A stretch of 64,000 nucleotides of DNA from the NCBI GenBank assembly GCA_963920575.1, contig OY986964.1:34331825-34395824 (forward strand). Reading direction: 5' to 3'. Position numbers and translations under genes: made by a program. A model generated the notes under the pieces. That model was not told the origin of the DNA. It searched no databases and saw only the letters and a list, made by a program, of their open reading frames with translations. Positions within the stretch are counted from its first letter, which is position 1. Each line of letters begins with the position of its first letter. Shown here in pieces: positions 48,343 through 59,872 of this stretch. This DNA comes from Narthecium ossifragum. Lineage: Eukaryota > Streptophyta > Magnoliopsida > Dioscoreales > Nartheciaceae.

Positions 48343-48620
48343 CTAACATTCATAGGTAAACATATGTACATGCACCATCCTTTCAGTCAGGTTTTTGACA
48401 TTTCTGCTTTCAGAACTACAATTGACAAGCTCACCAAAACTTGCAAGGGAAACTCTTGATAAGTTACATTTTCTAGCTCCAAAACCCTGATTATCCGAAG
48501 CGACCAAAAAATTTGGGATGGAATCACTCCTTCGCATGCCTCTTCCACCACGTCTACGGAAAGCTGTGCTGCCACGTCCCCGACTAGCCACTGCACTTAC
48601 AACTACCTCCCCGTGTGCAC
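48343..48620 (-). other. Possible terminal exon with RGG-like motif, unidentified
   Basis: Minus-strand frame reading HGEVVVSAVASRGRGSTAFR, then RRGGRGMRRSDSIPNFLVAS and on to a stop at 48343, after a weak acceptor (CTGAAAG) near 48621. The RGRG and RRGGRGMRR stretch looks like an RNA-binding tail. No companion exons were found. Could be chance or a decayed exon. Confidence 0.25.
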
Positions 48621-51600
48621 TTTCAGAATGGTACAGACATCGAATGATAATTGAAAGTATTGCTCGATTTTATTCTCATCTTTATGCTAGTTCCTTCTTT
48701 ATGAGGTTTATTACCACAATTGCAGCCTTATCATAACCAATTTTCTGAAAATAATTAAAATGCCATGTCAAGATATTGTTTCAAATAAGACCATCAAATA
48801 GAGGGGAAAAGAATAGGATGTGAACTAACAGAGTTCAAAGATGTTACAAGTATCAGGGACTGTAAGAGACAAACAATCAAGTATCATGTCAGTTAGAATA
48901 CAGATGAGATCTCTTGTTCTTCTATTTCAGTTTAACAAAATTTCCCTCATGGAGCAACTTTTGAATTCTCAATAATCACCATTAGCAGTTACAAATTATG
49001 ACTCAATAATCACCAGCCAATAAGTCCACAATGAACAAACAAAACCATTCAAAGGAGCTAAGAAACTTAATGAAACTTGGAATAAAAATGGCAGCCATTG
49101 AAGACAAGAAACTTCAAATCTTATGAGTTACTACTCATAGTTTCTTTGTCAAATCAGCGCATTTGCTTGATAGAGAAAGAGCCAAATAAGAAATTAAACA
49201 ACTATTGGGAAATATTAATACTAACCAATGCCTCAAATTTGGATCACATTTATTCCATACCTTTCCTGATGGTTTCGAAAGCAAACCAAGTAACATGTAA
49301 ACTGTTGTCAGGGACAAGAGTTAGGATAACCAAAAAGGATATGATAACTCATCATCAACATCAATAGGAACATCAGTTAGCATAACCAAAAAGGATATGA
49401 TAACTCATCATCAACATCAATAGCAGCATCACTGTAATTTAAACCTTTGGATTTGTTTACCAAATGGCAACCAATCCAACAAAGGGGGCAGAATGTCTAC
49501 CTTCACCACTAAAGGTTCTCAAACAAAGTTAGCAAAGGAATCGGCATAGATATGTAAAAAAGCATAATGACATTAGCACACAGTCACATGCATAGATCTG
49601 CTTTCCCTTGCTCTTCTTCAGGTGCAGAGAGGAGTCGAGGGCTTGGCAGCGGAGTGAATAACTCTTCAGGCAGTTGAAGATTGACAAACTTGGTAAAAGT
49701 TACCAACAGTCTCCTTGTAGGCACGATAGGCATGGAAAGCTGAACAAACAGGAAGGAATCAAAATTCAGATTAAGCAATCTATCTCAGTGCTTGTGTTTT
49801 CTTTATACGATCAATTATGCTGATCCGTTTAAGAAAAGCATATCTTGGATAGCATTTATGGGGTCATCTATACACCAAGTTTCAGACTATAGACAATTTA
49901 TGTAATAATCAAAAGTTTAAAGGATTGAAGTTGTCTATCAATAACTTTATATTACATTTCAGTATCCTCTATGCTCATAAATGGGTATTCAGTTTGCCTG
50001 TTCTTGACAGATTTGTAACTCAGCTACAAGTACTGGCCTAAATCCTCCAAGTGATAAAATTCATGTAAGCACTAGCTCTATCCTCACTCTAAATGCCAAC
50101 ATTCACATAGTTTTTTATTTATGAAGGGAAAGTTTGGTTTCTGAAAGAAAATTCTAATGGACATTGTTCTAACATCACATTTTTCACTTTCTAGTTACCT
50201 CAATGATGTATTCCATATCTCATCTAGATGTAATAACTGAAAGGCATCATGAAACTGTATCTTTAGCAACATCCTTTGATCACAACTGATCAAACTATTC
50301 CATTTCATCAACTATACATGTAAGTAATTTGATTGGTATGTGAAGAAAACATGACTTCACATATTAAGTAAAGTTCAGATATATGTATTGAACTTTTGAT
50401 GAACTCAAAGTATTTTACGTACAAAGCTGTGAAACACAGAATTGATAAGAAAACTAGACATTGAAGTAAAATCAAAAGAGATGCATTTTACAAAGAATAG
50501 CAAGATTTGTTATCTTAATCGACTACTTTTGGCTTCAAAGAAAAAAATGTACTACTACAATAGTCAAGGCTTAAGTCAAAGAACAAATTAACCACTGTTG
50601 ATATGTCATGTCCAAAGTGACAGGAGTCTAATAGTTGTTGGGGCAATGAAGGCAAAGTGTCAAAGACAAACTAGCTACCACCCTGGTTCACCACTTTTAC
50701 AGCCCTGCACCTTGCTTCAAGAAATATTGAGCAATTGTGTGGAGAGAAGCAAAGAGAGTGTGGCATGTGGCAATAATGACAGTAACCCATGTCCAGTCAA
50801 AAAATTGAGATGTCATTAAGAAGGTCCATGTGCAGATCCTCCATTTTCCAACAGAAAAGAAGCAAAACAATTACCACAAATAAATCATCTCGACTTTAAC
50901 CATAGAAAGTTGGCCATCTTGAAGAGTTTCACCTCTTTAATGCCAAAGTCTAGTAACTCAATGCTCTTCGTATATATTCCTACTTTTAGTAAGTTTGCAC
51001 CTGATATGTAAAAGGCTCGTAAGCTATCATATTTAGGTGATTTTTTAGATCAGTTTTGATCCTTTAAATATCGTCAATTAAAAAGGCCATTGAGTTTTCA
51101 TCCTTAAAACATCTGTCATTTAAAACTTCATATCCATGCAAAATCAAATTGTTTCCTGGACAATTAGCCAAATAAAAGATATCTAACTGAGTTGTATAGG
51201 ATCTTAATCAGGCAATTTATAGCATAGTTTGTTCGAATTGAAATTACACTCTTAGTTTCCAGATCATATACTGAGGCTTTGTGTGCGCTGTAGGTAATTG
51301 ATTAAACAAAGTCAACCGTTCTTATCATTCTTTACTTACAAGAGAGTAATCGATGAAAGATGAGTTACATAGTTTATATGAACTTGATAAGGTTATATGG
51401 TTACTCTGGAGAGAAATTGATCACTATTGCAAAAAAACCTACATAAGATAAAATTTGAATTACTAATTGATTTGCCATATCTAATTTTGAAGTATCACAA
51501 TCACAAAGAATGCACACCAAGCTGCTTTAAATCACGTAACCTGTGGTATGGAAATTAGTATGAAGTTAGTAAAGGTGCTAGTATCCACTCTAATAGTTTC

Positions 51601-52935
51601 AAAATCTAGGAGAGAAAATAAGCAGGAAACCTATGTCAGCAAGAACATCTCAAAAGTCAAGCTAATAAAACAACTTCACATATTTCATCACATAAAACCG
51701 TAAAACCCACCTCAAGATCCTACAAATGCAAGAATAAGGCCAGACCTAGATAATAAGAATGTTAGAAAAATTAGAAAATAAAGCAATCAAGATCCTACCA
51801 ATGCAAACCTCAAAAAGAGGAATCTATGAAGCACTTTCTACAGAGGATTTTGCCTCATTTACGGAAAAACGCTCTTAAACTTCAAGAAAAAAACGAGATA
51901 CAAGAGATTAAATGGAGGAAGAGAAATGAGATTCGAACCTTCTTGAGTATAGCTGCCCTTGTAAGCTTATGGGTGATTAGAGAAGACCCAAAAACCTTTA
52001 CAAAGGCGCGACGAGAGAGCCTCTATTCCGGACAAGATCTTCAGTTCGACAACGATGGGACGTCCTCTAGCGAACGGTTGGGGGTTTCCTCGGCAACACG
52101 CCGATCCGCTAGTTACCGACTACGAGGAGTGCCCCCAATCGAGGGCGGTGCCCTATGCCCTAATTTTTTCCATATGAGAGGGTGGAGGGGGGTGGTTTTG
52201 AATGGAAGTGGCTTAGCTGGCTATTTGGTCACATAAAAAACCCTTGTCAGTTGGCTATTTGATCGTATTCAAAACTGCCACATGGGATCGGTGTAAAAAA
52301 CCGGCCTAGTCAGCCGGTGTGAATATCAATGAGAACATATGCAGATAGAAAAGATCTACCTTGAGCATGGAAGTATCAACAGTGAATTAAATTGCATCAA
52401 CCGCAGACCGGGTACGTAGGTATTACATTCCAGTTTTCAGACCCTTTCATCATGAAGAACCAAAAAAAATGAGTAACATACTTCTTAAATGATAAAACCG
52501 AATGACACATCAAACAAACAGAGGATTCAAACCAAAGAATCACATCTTATGCAAATCCTGCAATCAAGGTCCTCACATATTGTTCTTCTGGTGTAGTAAG
52601 AAGTAGTCGCTATACGCATCTCAGTTAACTAGATGGATTAAGTACGCTGGTGATGCATTAATGACAAGTCGAACAAGATCTCGAAATGTACTCATTCTTA
52701 CAGAGTATCCTTGACTTGAAGATTTATTTCAAGCCCATAGATTTTGGAAACTACTTGAGTGATAATAAAGCAACTTTACAGGACTTAGCAACAAGAACAA
52801 GCAAACAGAGCTTTCTCGTAGCGTCGGGATTCATATCCAAAGATTGCAAAGTTTAAAGGGAAAATCAATAACCATGCATCAAAATCCATAGAATTCTTTC
52901 TGTGACTATGAAAACCTAAAAAAGGAGTGTAGGAA
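48621..52935. other. Long spacer, no gene securely recognised
   Basis: AT-rich. A minus-strand exon-like block at about 49743-49660, after a TTTGTTCAG acceptor, reads AFHAYRAYKETVGNFYQVCQ then a stop; I do not recognise it. A GC-richer stretch at 52000-52140 may be an untranslated first exon of a minus-strand gene. A copy of the GGATCGGTGTAAAA repeat lies at 52287-52330. Confidence 0.35.
49326..49437. repeat. Two-copy 56 bp tandem duplication
   Basis: ATAACCAAAAAGGATATGAT and following bases repeat at 49326 and 49382 with few changes. Confidence 0.9.
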
Positions 52936-54111
52936 TTACTTTGCAGATCTACGAGGATTTGTCATTGATGCCATAGTACCCCCTCCCTCAGCCTCAGCTG
53001 TCTCCTCAGCCAGTTGCTGATCCAGAATATCTTGCATTTCAATCACCCTGAGAAAAAGGAGTACAATATGTTTAATCAATTTACAGAAAACTGTCATACA
53101 ATCTCAATGCAGTACTTTTCACGTTCAAGCAACATAAATTCTACAGGGAATTAATTTGGAAACCTGCAATAAGGGTATAAAAATAGGAACTTTCGTGATA
53201 CATGTATCATACATCTACTTTCTTTTTTTCCTGGCATTTTATAGTATACTAATCATTAATGTTTCTGTCAATACTACATGGAATTAGGAAAAGCTTCAAC
53301 ATTAAATAGCTACATAATATTCTTTAAAGCAAAAAGATTCATGTCCAAAAATAGACATGTAAGATTCTAAACCACCATCTGGGACAACAAAGTTTAAAAT
53401 AAGCCAAAAAAAGAATAGTTTGGACTCAAGGATGAAAGAAAAGGCCTATCACAATTCAGGTGATGTTACCTTAAAGCTCTCACCAGCAACCGAGGGCTGC
53501 AAAAGAAGATTAAAATCATAGACATTAGTCAAACCTTTTTTAGTGACAGAAACTAATAAAATGTACAGGTCATCTGTAAAATTAAAAAACAAATGTTTAC
53601 AAACTGGAATTCACTAATCAAAATCACTAATTGTTGTCTTGTCGCATATTCGAAGAAAAATCACCACAAATCGTAGAAAACTCCAAAAATTATGAAACTA
53701 GGTGGATTTGAAAGTAGATCCACGGATCTATAACTGTCCTGTTGATGATCAGATGAGATCATGCACGTACGAATCAGGAAACCAGCTAGAACGCGACTGT
53801 TCAAATGAAAGCAGAGTTTCGACAAAAATCCGGGAAGGAAACTTGCATTAAATCCAGCTTAAATCCCAATAAAATCCAATGAAACTTAGATCTATAATCA
53901 AACAACCCTAGAAGTATCATATAGTAAGAACAAATCAAAGAACAAACAACCTAATCCACAGATCTAGCTTAAACGTAAGATAGACACAAGAACCCTACCT
54001 CCGCTGAGCTAATCCGGCCTTAATCCTTGCTGAAGATGACTTCCTCCCCGCTGCCGTCGCCTCCAAGCTCGCCGGGGAAGCTGCCGGATCTCCCACACCC
54101 ACAGCCGTCAT
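52936..54111 (-). CDS. Small three-exon gene, 83 residues, unknown function
   Basis: I do not recognise this protein. Exons 54111-53999, 53496-53470 and 53047-52936 have GT-AG boundaries with good CAG acceptors and compatible phases (2, 2), yielding an 83-residue frame from a single ATG to a TAA. It reads MTAVGVGDPAASPASLEATA at the start, then ARIKAGLAQRSPRLLVRALR, then VIEMQDILDQQLAEETAEAE and ends MASMTNPRRSAK. The first third is Ala/Ser-rich. The middle (LVRALRVIEMQDILDQQLAEE) could be an amphipathic helix or short coiled coil. No signal peptide or membrane segment. The 27-base middle exon is unusual and makes the model less certain. The agreement of three junctions argues for a real gene. 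Confidence 0.5.
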
Positions 54112-56605
54112 CGGAGAAGAAGGACGGAAGCCGCCACGGAAGAAGAAGGGAAGGGGGGGAGGGGGGCACGGGGGTGCTTAGCCGTGGAACGACTCCAAGC
54201 TCGCTGGAGTTGCTTCCCTCTCTCTCGCGTACGCGGAGCTATCGGCGTGACAGGTGAGGTGGGGCGGACCGGGCCATTCTCTTCGACGAGTGCTAGGGAG
54301 GAGAGGAGCTGCGCTTCTTCTCTGGCTCGGGAGAAGAACGAGCGCGGAACGGGAGAATGGGTGAAATCGTGTGGCTTTGGTGTTTTGAATGCATCAAGCT
54401 TACATGGAAATCTTAGGTGGTATTTATACGCTACAAAATTGAGGCCACATCGGATCGGTGTAAAACACCGGCTGACTAGGCCGGTGTGAATATCACGGTC
54501 CCGTCAATATACAGATTGGGTGCGGGTTGAGTCGGATAACCCTACTTATCCGTCACCCGTTAATCACCCAGTGACCCGATTATCAACCCGTGACCCGTCT
54601 GAGTATTGACAATCGATGGCTCGATACCACCCCTACTCGAGAGTTACGGTTAGAGCCTTAGCTCTCTTCGCCGCCGCCGCCTACTCTTGTCCATGAGGCG
54701 GCGAGGCTGGTGCATACCATCGTCGTGTGAGGCCATTTTCAACCATCCTCGGAAGGTACGTTTCTCTCTCTCTCTTGGTTTATATCCGGTTAGGGTTTCG
54801 ACACCCTCTCATTTTTTAAACTTTCTTGGTTTGAGTTTTGTGCTTTTTAAGATTTTATCCACATTGTAATGCAACTAGGCTACTGCTTTCTTGGTTTGAG
54901 TTTTGTGATTTTTTCAAGATTCCCTTTTAGTTGGATTTCTTCAAGATCCCTTTTGATTGATTGCATTTGTGACGAACTCTGACCAAAAATTAAATTGACT
55001 GAGCCTTTTTCTTTTCAATTCGTCACTGTTCCACAATCTCCATATAAAATTTAATATTTTATTTGTGTTCTTGTCGGCCATTGCACAGTGTGGAACTATG
55101 TGTTGAGAAGGTCAACAATAGAGGGTTGTGTGTCACTACACATGCTGAATCCTTGCGTTACAAGCTGAGAAGGTCAACAATCAGGTTGTTTTATACATAA
55201 TCTTTGATAGAAGTTGGCTGTGGATTTTTTTGGCGCATACACAATCTCTTTCGTCTTCTCATTTGATTTGGTGACCTCTTTTACAGTTACAAGATCTCAT
55301 TTTTGGTCACACTTGGTCATTGGAGGATATCTTCTTTCCAGTTTTGTAGGCATCTCCACCAATTTTAAAGAATTATGTCTGAAATAACCATCATAGACCA
55401 GTCCTCCTATGCCAGGTTATGAGCTCATTATAGAATTCAATCACTCTCTTTGAATCTGTTTCAAAAGTGCATTTATGTGACTATGATGCTCTAAACATGA
55501 GTTCTTTGAGCTATGCCATTAGTCCATGATCAGGCACAGGAGCTTCATGATCTAGCACAGAAGCTTCATGTTCGAATCTGTTTAAAAGTGCATTTATGTG
55601 ACACTGTGAATAAGAGTGGGATTGAATGTTTTGTGCCACTGTGAATGATGATTGAATTGTGAAATTTTTCTTGTAGATGATTGAATGTAATAACATGAAT
55701 GTTATTAGCTTATTGCCCATGCTTTTGTGGGATTCATTTTAGATTTACTTTATTTAATCACATGTTTTTTGAAGATGAAAATATATGTTTACGTGCTCTT
55801 TGTTAAACAGGTTGACCCGACCCGCGAACCCGACCCTACCGGTTTAATAAACAGGTTAGACGGGTCGGGTTGGGTTGACCCATTTAAATCAGATCGGGTT
55901 GGGTTTTGACCTTTGGGTCGAGATATTAGTACTCGACCCAACCCGGCCCTTGAAACTGAATTGCCACCCTTGCCAATGAGTGATAAAGACAGCAGGGTTT
56001 ATGGCGAAGAGCGTTAATCAAATTGGGTCGAACCCAATCCCAACTAGGTGACTAGTCCAAGCCACTTAAGTCACTGCCCTAGCGCTCCAGCTTATTTATT
56101 TTTATCTTTTTTTTTGAAAATTATATTTTCCATCACAACTAATTCACAATATTACTTGAATAAGAATTTTAATACATGACCCAGAAAATTATCAGAGTTA
56201 GTTTAATCCTCATATGATATCATTTTTCCACCAAATAGCTCTACGTGGATATACATTACCCGATATTCTGGATTATGACGCGTCTCTATAAGGAAGAATA
56301 CAGACCTCATGTTATCAGTATACTAGGTGGGCTCTCCTGTCACTTCACAGTGTATCCACCCAGATGGATGTATGTATATATTAGTGGAGCCCCTGTCATT
56401 TGGCAGCATAACTACCCACGTTAACTCCCCACCCACATTACCCCTCCTCCGGCACCCCCTCCCACAATAACTCCCTATTAACCCCCCTCTCTCCCCTACT
56501 AACTTTCCCACTCCTCCATTATTCTCCCCTTCCACGTAGGCTTCACATCAAGTAACCCTCTCCATGTAGCCTCCACGTAGAACAAAAAGATGATTAACTT
56601 ATAAA
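54112..56605. other. Spacer with dispersed repeats
   Basis: At 54440-54500, GGATCGGTGTAAAACACCGG...GGCCGGTGTGAATATCA. At 54510-54640, a CCCGTTAATCACCC/GTGACCCG-rich stretch, and at 55811-55945 a GGGTCGGGTTGGGTTGACCC-rich stretch, both resembling dispersed plant repeats. A local duplication of GAATCTGTTT...AAAGTGCATTTATGTGAC lies at about 55454 and 55575. No gene recognised. Confidence 0.5.
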
Positions 56606-57169
56606 AGATGAGTTGGCTTAAATATGCGTTTCGTCCCTGAGGTTTCGGACAAGTTTTTATCAAGTCCCTGAACTTTAAAAATTCTCAATTGAATCCCTAA
56701 GTTTTTATGAACCGGTTTAATTTGGTCCTTCCGTCCATTGACCGTCTATCGGCCTAACGGCGGCTCAGCCGAATCTTAATCCGAACCGGTCAATCAGATC
56801 AATTGGATAGTTGACCAAATTGTTTTGATAGTTGACCGTCTCTTTTCTCCAAGAGAGACCTCTTCTCTTTCGTGTCTCAGCTCTTTCCCGTCGCGATGCC
56901 CGGCGAGGGTGGTGACGAAGCTCGCCATTCCCAACCCATTGTTTCCATCTCCTCCACCTCGAGTAGATCTCCTCCGCCAGGAAACTCCTCCGCCTCGATG
57001 ATAAGAGAGCTCCGGCTCGATCGACGGCGATGACGGCTGACCGGCGGGCAAGATCGGCAGGGATGAGGTCGTGGTGGCCTGAGAACTTGTTTGGATGACC
57101 GGATAGGTTGTCAAGGGCCGCAGGGTGGCGACAAACGGCATGGTGGGTGGTCGCGTGTAGTTTCAGCAG

Positions 57170-57719
57170 ATGGAGATGGGTACCTCATCCTCTCGGGCGG
57201 CGGCAGCGGCGGATTCCTCGCCGTGTGGGTGGTCGCGGCTGAGCTGGGACATCACTGAGCTACAATTGCTTCTCTCGCACCTCCTGCTCCACTCAATCGT
57301 GGCCGCGGGGGCCGTCTGCCGCCAGTGGCGTGCGGTGGTGACCCACCGTTCCTTCGCCGACCGCGCAGTGGCGTCCCCCTCTCCTCGCCGTCCGTGGTTC
57401 TTCCTCTGTTCTTCCTCTTCGGACACAACAACGTCGTTCCGCGGCACAACCAGGCCTTCGCCTTCGACCCCGACTCCGTCTCGTGGCTCCTCCTCCCCGT
57501 CGTCAATCCCCAAACCTTCGACCCCGACTCCATCTCTGGCTCCTCCGGGTTCATCTTAGCCACCAGTCCCTCCTCCTGCTTCCTCTACTCTTCCCTCCCC
57601 CGCGCACACCCGTGGCGCCACACCCCGCGCCCTCTCCTCCCCCCGCTGCAACCCACTCATCGCCGTCGATGACTTCCCCGCTGCCGGCACGGTCCCGAGG
57701 TTCATCGTGGTCGGCGGGG
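57170..57719 (+). pseudogene. F-box/kelch gene fragment inside the Pack-MULE
   Basis: Starts WDITELQLLLSHLLLHSIVA and AGAVCRQWRAVVTHRSFADR, an F-box (Skp1-binding) fold. It then continues in another frame with RHNQAFAFDPDSVSWLLLPV and [20 protein letters not shown], typical of the start of an F-box/kelch protein, and ends in [15 protein letters not shown] at the junction. At least one frameshift lies near 57400-57420. GC content is far above the flanks, as in monocot 5' exons. Family of the donor is only approximate. Confidence 0.65.
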
Positions 57720-57751
57720 CCCGGTTTATTGGGGGATTGGTCGACATAGAG

Positions 57752-58540
57752 GACCGCCTCCTTCTCCTTCTCGCCATTGTCGAGCGCGTGCTCGACGAGG
57801 ACCTGCCTCAGCTTCTGCATCAATGGGTACGTCGCGCTGCACGGGTCGTCGATGTAGGAGAAGACGTACTCCCGGTCGATCACCTTGATAAGGTCCTTCT
57901 CGCAGAACCTGGATGGGTGGAGCTCGCCGTTGACGCCCATGGTCAGGACTCTCTTGGCCACTTGGCTCACCGTGTTCTTCACCGCGTGCCTCATGTTCTC
58001 CTCCAAATGCCGGAGGTCGATAGCTTGGCAGAGCCCGACCAAGAAGGTCGTGGACATCAGCTTCAGGATCTCGACAGCCTCCGCCGTCTTCCTGGAAGAG
58101 ATCAATCCCAGGGAGTTCACGTCCTGGTTGTGTTGCTCCACGCTCTGTACGTGGTTGGTCACGGGATTGGCGAGGAACTGGAGCTCCGAACAGTAAGAGG
58201 CCATGGCTATCTCCGCGCCCTTGAATCCATAGTCCAAACTCGGGTTCCTCCCTCCGGAGAGATTCGAAGGCAGCCCATTGTTGTAGAAATCGTTGACGAG
58301 CTCAGAGAACTGGGCGAACATGAGCTTGCCGATGGCGGCGATGTCCGGAGGGCGTAGCGGTCTTGCTTAGGCTTCTGCAGGGGGTCGAGCTCGTGGATCT
58401 TCTTCGCCATCTTCATGTAAGAGCTGTCGTCGAGTATGCGCTCCATGATCGCCGCCGCTTTGATCTGGCCGGGGTGGTGCTTCAGCTTGTGCGTCAAGTG
58501 GTCGGTGTACTCCGGCTTCCCCTGCTTCCCCTGCATCACC
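57752..58540 (-). pseudogene. Phenylalanine ammonia-lyase (PAL) fragment inside the Pack-MULE
   Basis: Minus strand. PAL middle region with a [20 protein letters not shown] start (a three-residue insertion compared with MQGKPEF), [13 protein letters not shown], then [13 protein letters not shown] deletion of about 60 residues removes WLGPQIEVIR...DNPLIDV. It resumes at [60 protein letters not shown] and [21 protein letters not shown] frame change occurs at the deletion near 58335. The MIO cofactor triad ASG and both ends are absent, so no activity. PAL deaminates phenylalanine to cinnamate in the phenylpropanoid pathway; here it is a passenger. Confidence 0.9.
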
Positions 58541-58724
58541 TGAGCGTCGGTTCGGTTTTGGGCCGAGCAGCCGTTAGTTGGCGGACGGCGAGTGAACGGA
58601 AGGATGACATTGAGCTCGGTTTAATAATCTCAGGGATTCAATCAGGAATTTTTAAAGTATAGGGACCTAATAAAAACTGGTCCGAAACTTCAGGGACGAA
58701 ATGCATATTTAAGCCAAGATGAGT

Positions 58725-58980
58725 TTATATTTAAATAGTCCAAACAACCCCGTGGTGTCGATAAATCCACATAAGTTTAGTTAAGTTTAGTGTACCAAGA
58801 AGTTTGACAATTCATGCTAAGGGGAGGTATTAAATAATCATGGATGCTTTTATTAATCATTGGAGCGAAATCTTAATCAAAGACATTCAGTATACAAATC
58901 AACAATCGGTACGTGATCAAGAACTTATCCCAAACGACGTTATTTTCCGGTCAATATTGAACATATATATCTGATCATGA
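58725..58980. other. Spacer between Pack-MULE and SBH1-like stop
   Basis: AT-rich 3' flank of the hydroxylase gene; nothing else seen. Confidence 0.5.
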
Positions 58981-59872
58981 TCAGTCGTCTTTCATAGCTG
59001 GTCGTACTTCGAAGCCGCCTTCCAGTCTCTTCACTATCGTGAAAGGCATGCCAGTTCCAAGAACCATGTCCCAGTAAGCAAAGAAGGGCTGGCAAAAGTT
59101 ATACTTGCTGCCATAGAGCTGGTGATGGACAAAATGGTAGGCCGTGTTGTTCCGGGAGAACCACTGGAGGGGATTCCAAGGGAGCAGCAGCCCGCAATGG
59201 TCATCGACCGTCTTGATGGTGGCGAAGGAGAAGAAGAACATGGACGCCCGGGGAGTCATCCCCGAGGCCAAGTGGGCGGCGACGCCGGCGAGAATGTCCA
59301 TGAGGAACCCGTCCACAGGATGGCCGTATAAGGCTCCGAAGGTGTAGGGGACGACGAGGCGGTGGTGCCAGGAGTGGAAGCGCCGGTACATGAACTTGTT
59401 GACGTGCAGGAATCGGTGCATGAAGTACTCCCATGCATCAAAGACCACTATTGCTATGACGAACTGCTTGGCTTGCACCAAGAAAGAAGGTTGCAGAGAA
59501 GACGAGCCCTTCTTGCCATGATCGCTTGCGATCTGCATGGATGGATATATCATAAATACATGGTCTCATTAGATCGAGATATATTGTAATCATTATTTAT
59601 GCTATGATCTAGCTAGAAAGAGTCATGTGAAAGGGTAGATTAATCACCATGAATAGTAGCAGTGAGAGGGCTGTCTGGAATGCTTGATGAACTAAGACCC
59701 CTCTCACAACCTCCTGATTTGAGACCAGGTTCTTGGAATCGCCATCTTTCTTGGAGTGCAGTTTGTAATTCTCAAACCGACCTGACATCACATGCAACAC
59801 CCCTGCGTAGATCCAATATACCAATATTGGCACCAGAGTGGCCATCATTTCATCTGACAGTAAGAGATCCAT
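58981..59872 (-). CDS. SBH1: Sphingoid base C4-hydroxylase (sphinganine C4-monooxygenase), SBH1-like
   Basis: Endoplasmic-reticulum di-iron enzyme that makes phytosphingosine from sphinganine. Two exons, 59872-59648 and 59532-58981 (donor ATG|GTGATT, acceptor GCAG|ATCGCA), give 258 residues, the family length. I chose the ATG giving MDLLLSDEMMATLVPILVYW, which matches the family start; an upstream in-frame ATG would add 28 low-complexity residues from the GAGA leader. Histidine boxes are HRFLH (114-118), HSWHH (128-132) and HFVHH (208-212), as required for iron binding. Other conserved blocks: YWIYAGV, GALYGHPVDGF, LPWNPLQWFSRNNTAYH and GSKYNFCQPFFAYWD. At least three hydrophobic segments are visible. 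No defect seen. Confidence 0.93.

Larger units (their letters stand above)
56606..58724. mobile_element. Pack-MULE-like element carrying two host gene fragments
   Basis: The element 56614-58716 (2103 bp) has long imperfect inverted ends starting TGGCTTAAATATGC, about 150 bases each (56614-56768 and 58562-58716), containing TTTCGTCCCTGA and CTTTAAAAATTC. An eight-base duplication AGATGAGT flanks it (56606-56613 and 58717-58724). There is no transposase. The interior holds an F-box/kelch fragment on the plus strand and a phenylalanine ammonia-lyase fragment on the minus strand, joined near 57720-57750. Long terminal repeats of this kind with captured genes define Pack-MULEs; the eight-base duplication is within the Mutator-like range but would also fit hAT. 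Confidence 0.85.

Noticed and set aside
51826..52236. Plus-strand frame of 136 codons
   Set aside because: Low-complexity start, no recognisable domain, no good context. It overlaps the GC-rich stretch and a dispersed repeat, and is probably chance.
54000..54030. tRNA-like A box (minus strand TTAGCTCAGCGG)
   Set aside because: It is part of the first exon of the 83-residue gene. No B box GGTTCGAATCC and no pairing acceptor stem follows.
57707..58357. Plus-strand frame of 216 codons
   Set aside because: Antisense shadow of the PAL fragment inside the Pack-MULE; the minus-strand reading is unmistakably PAL.
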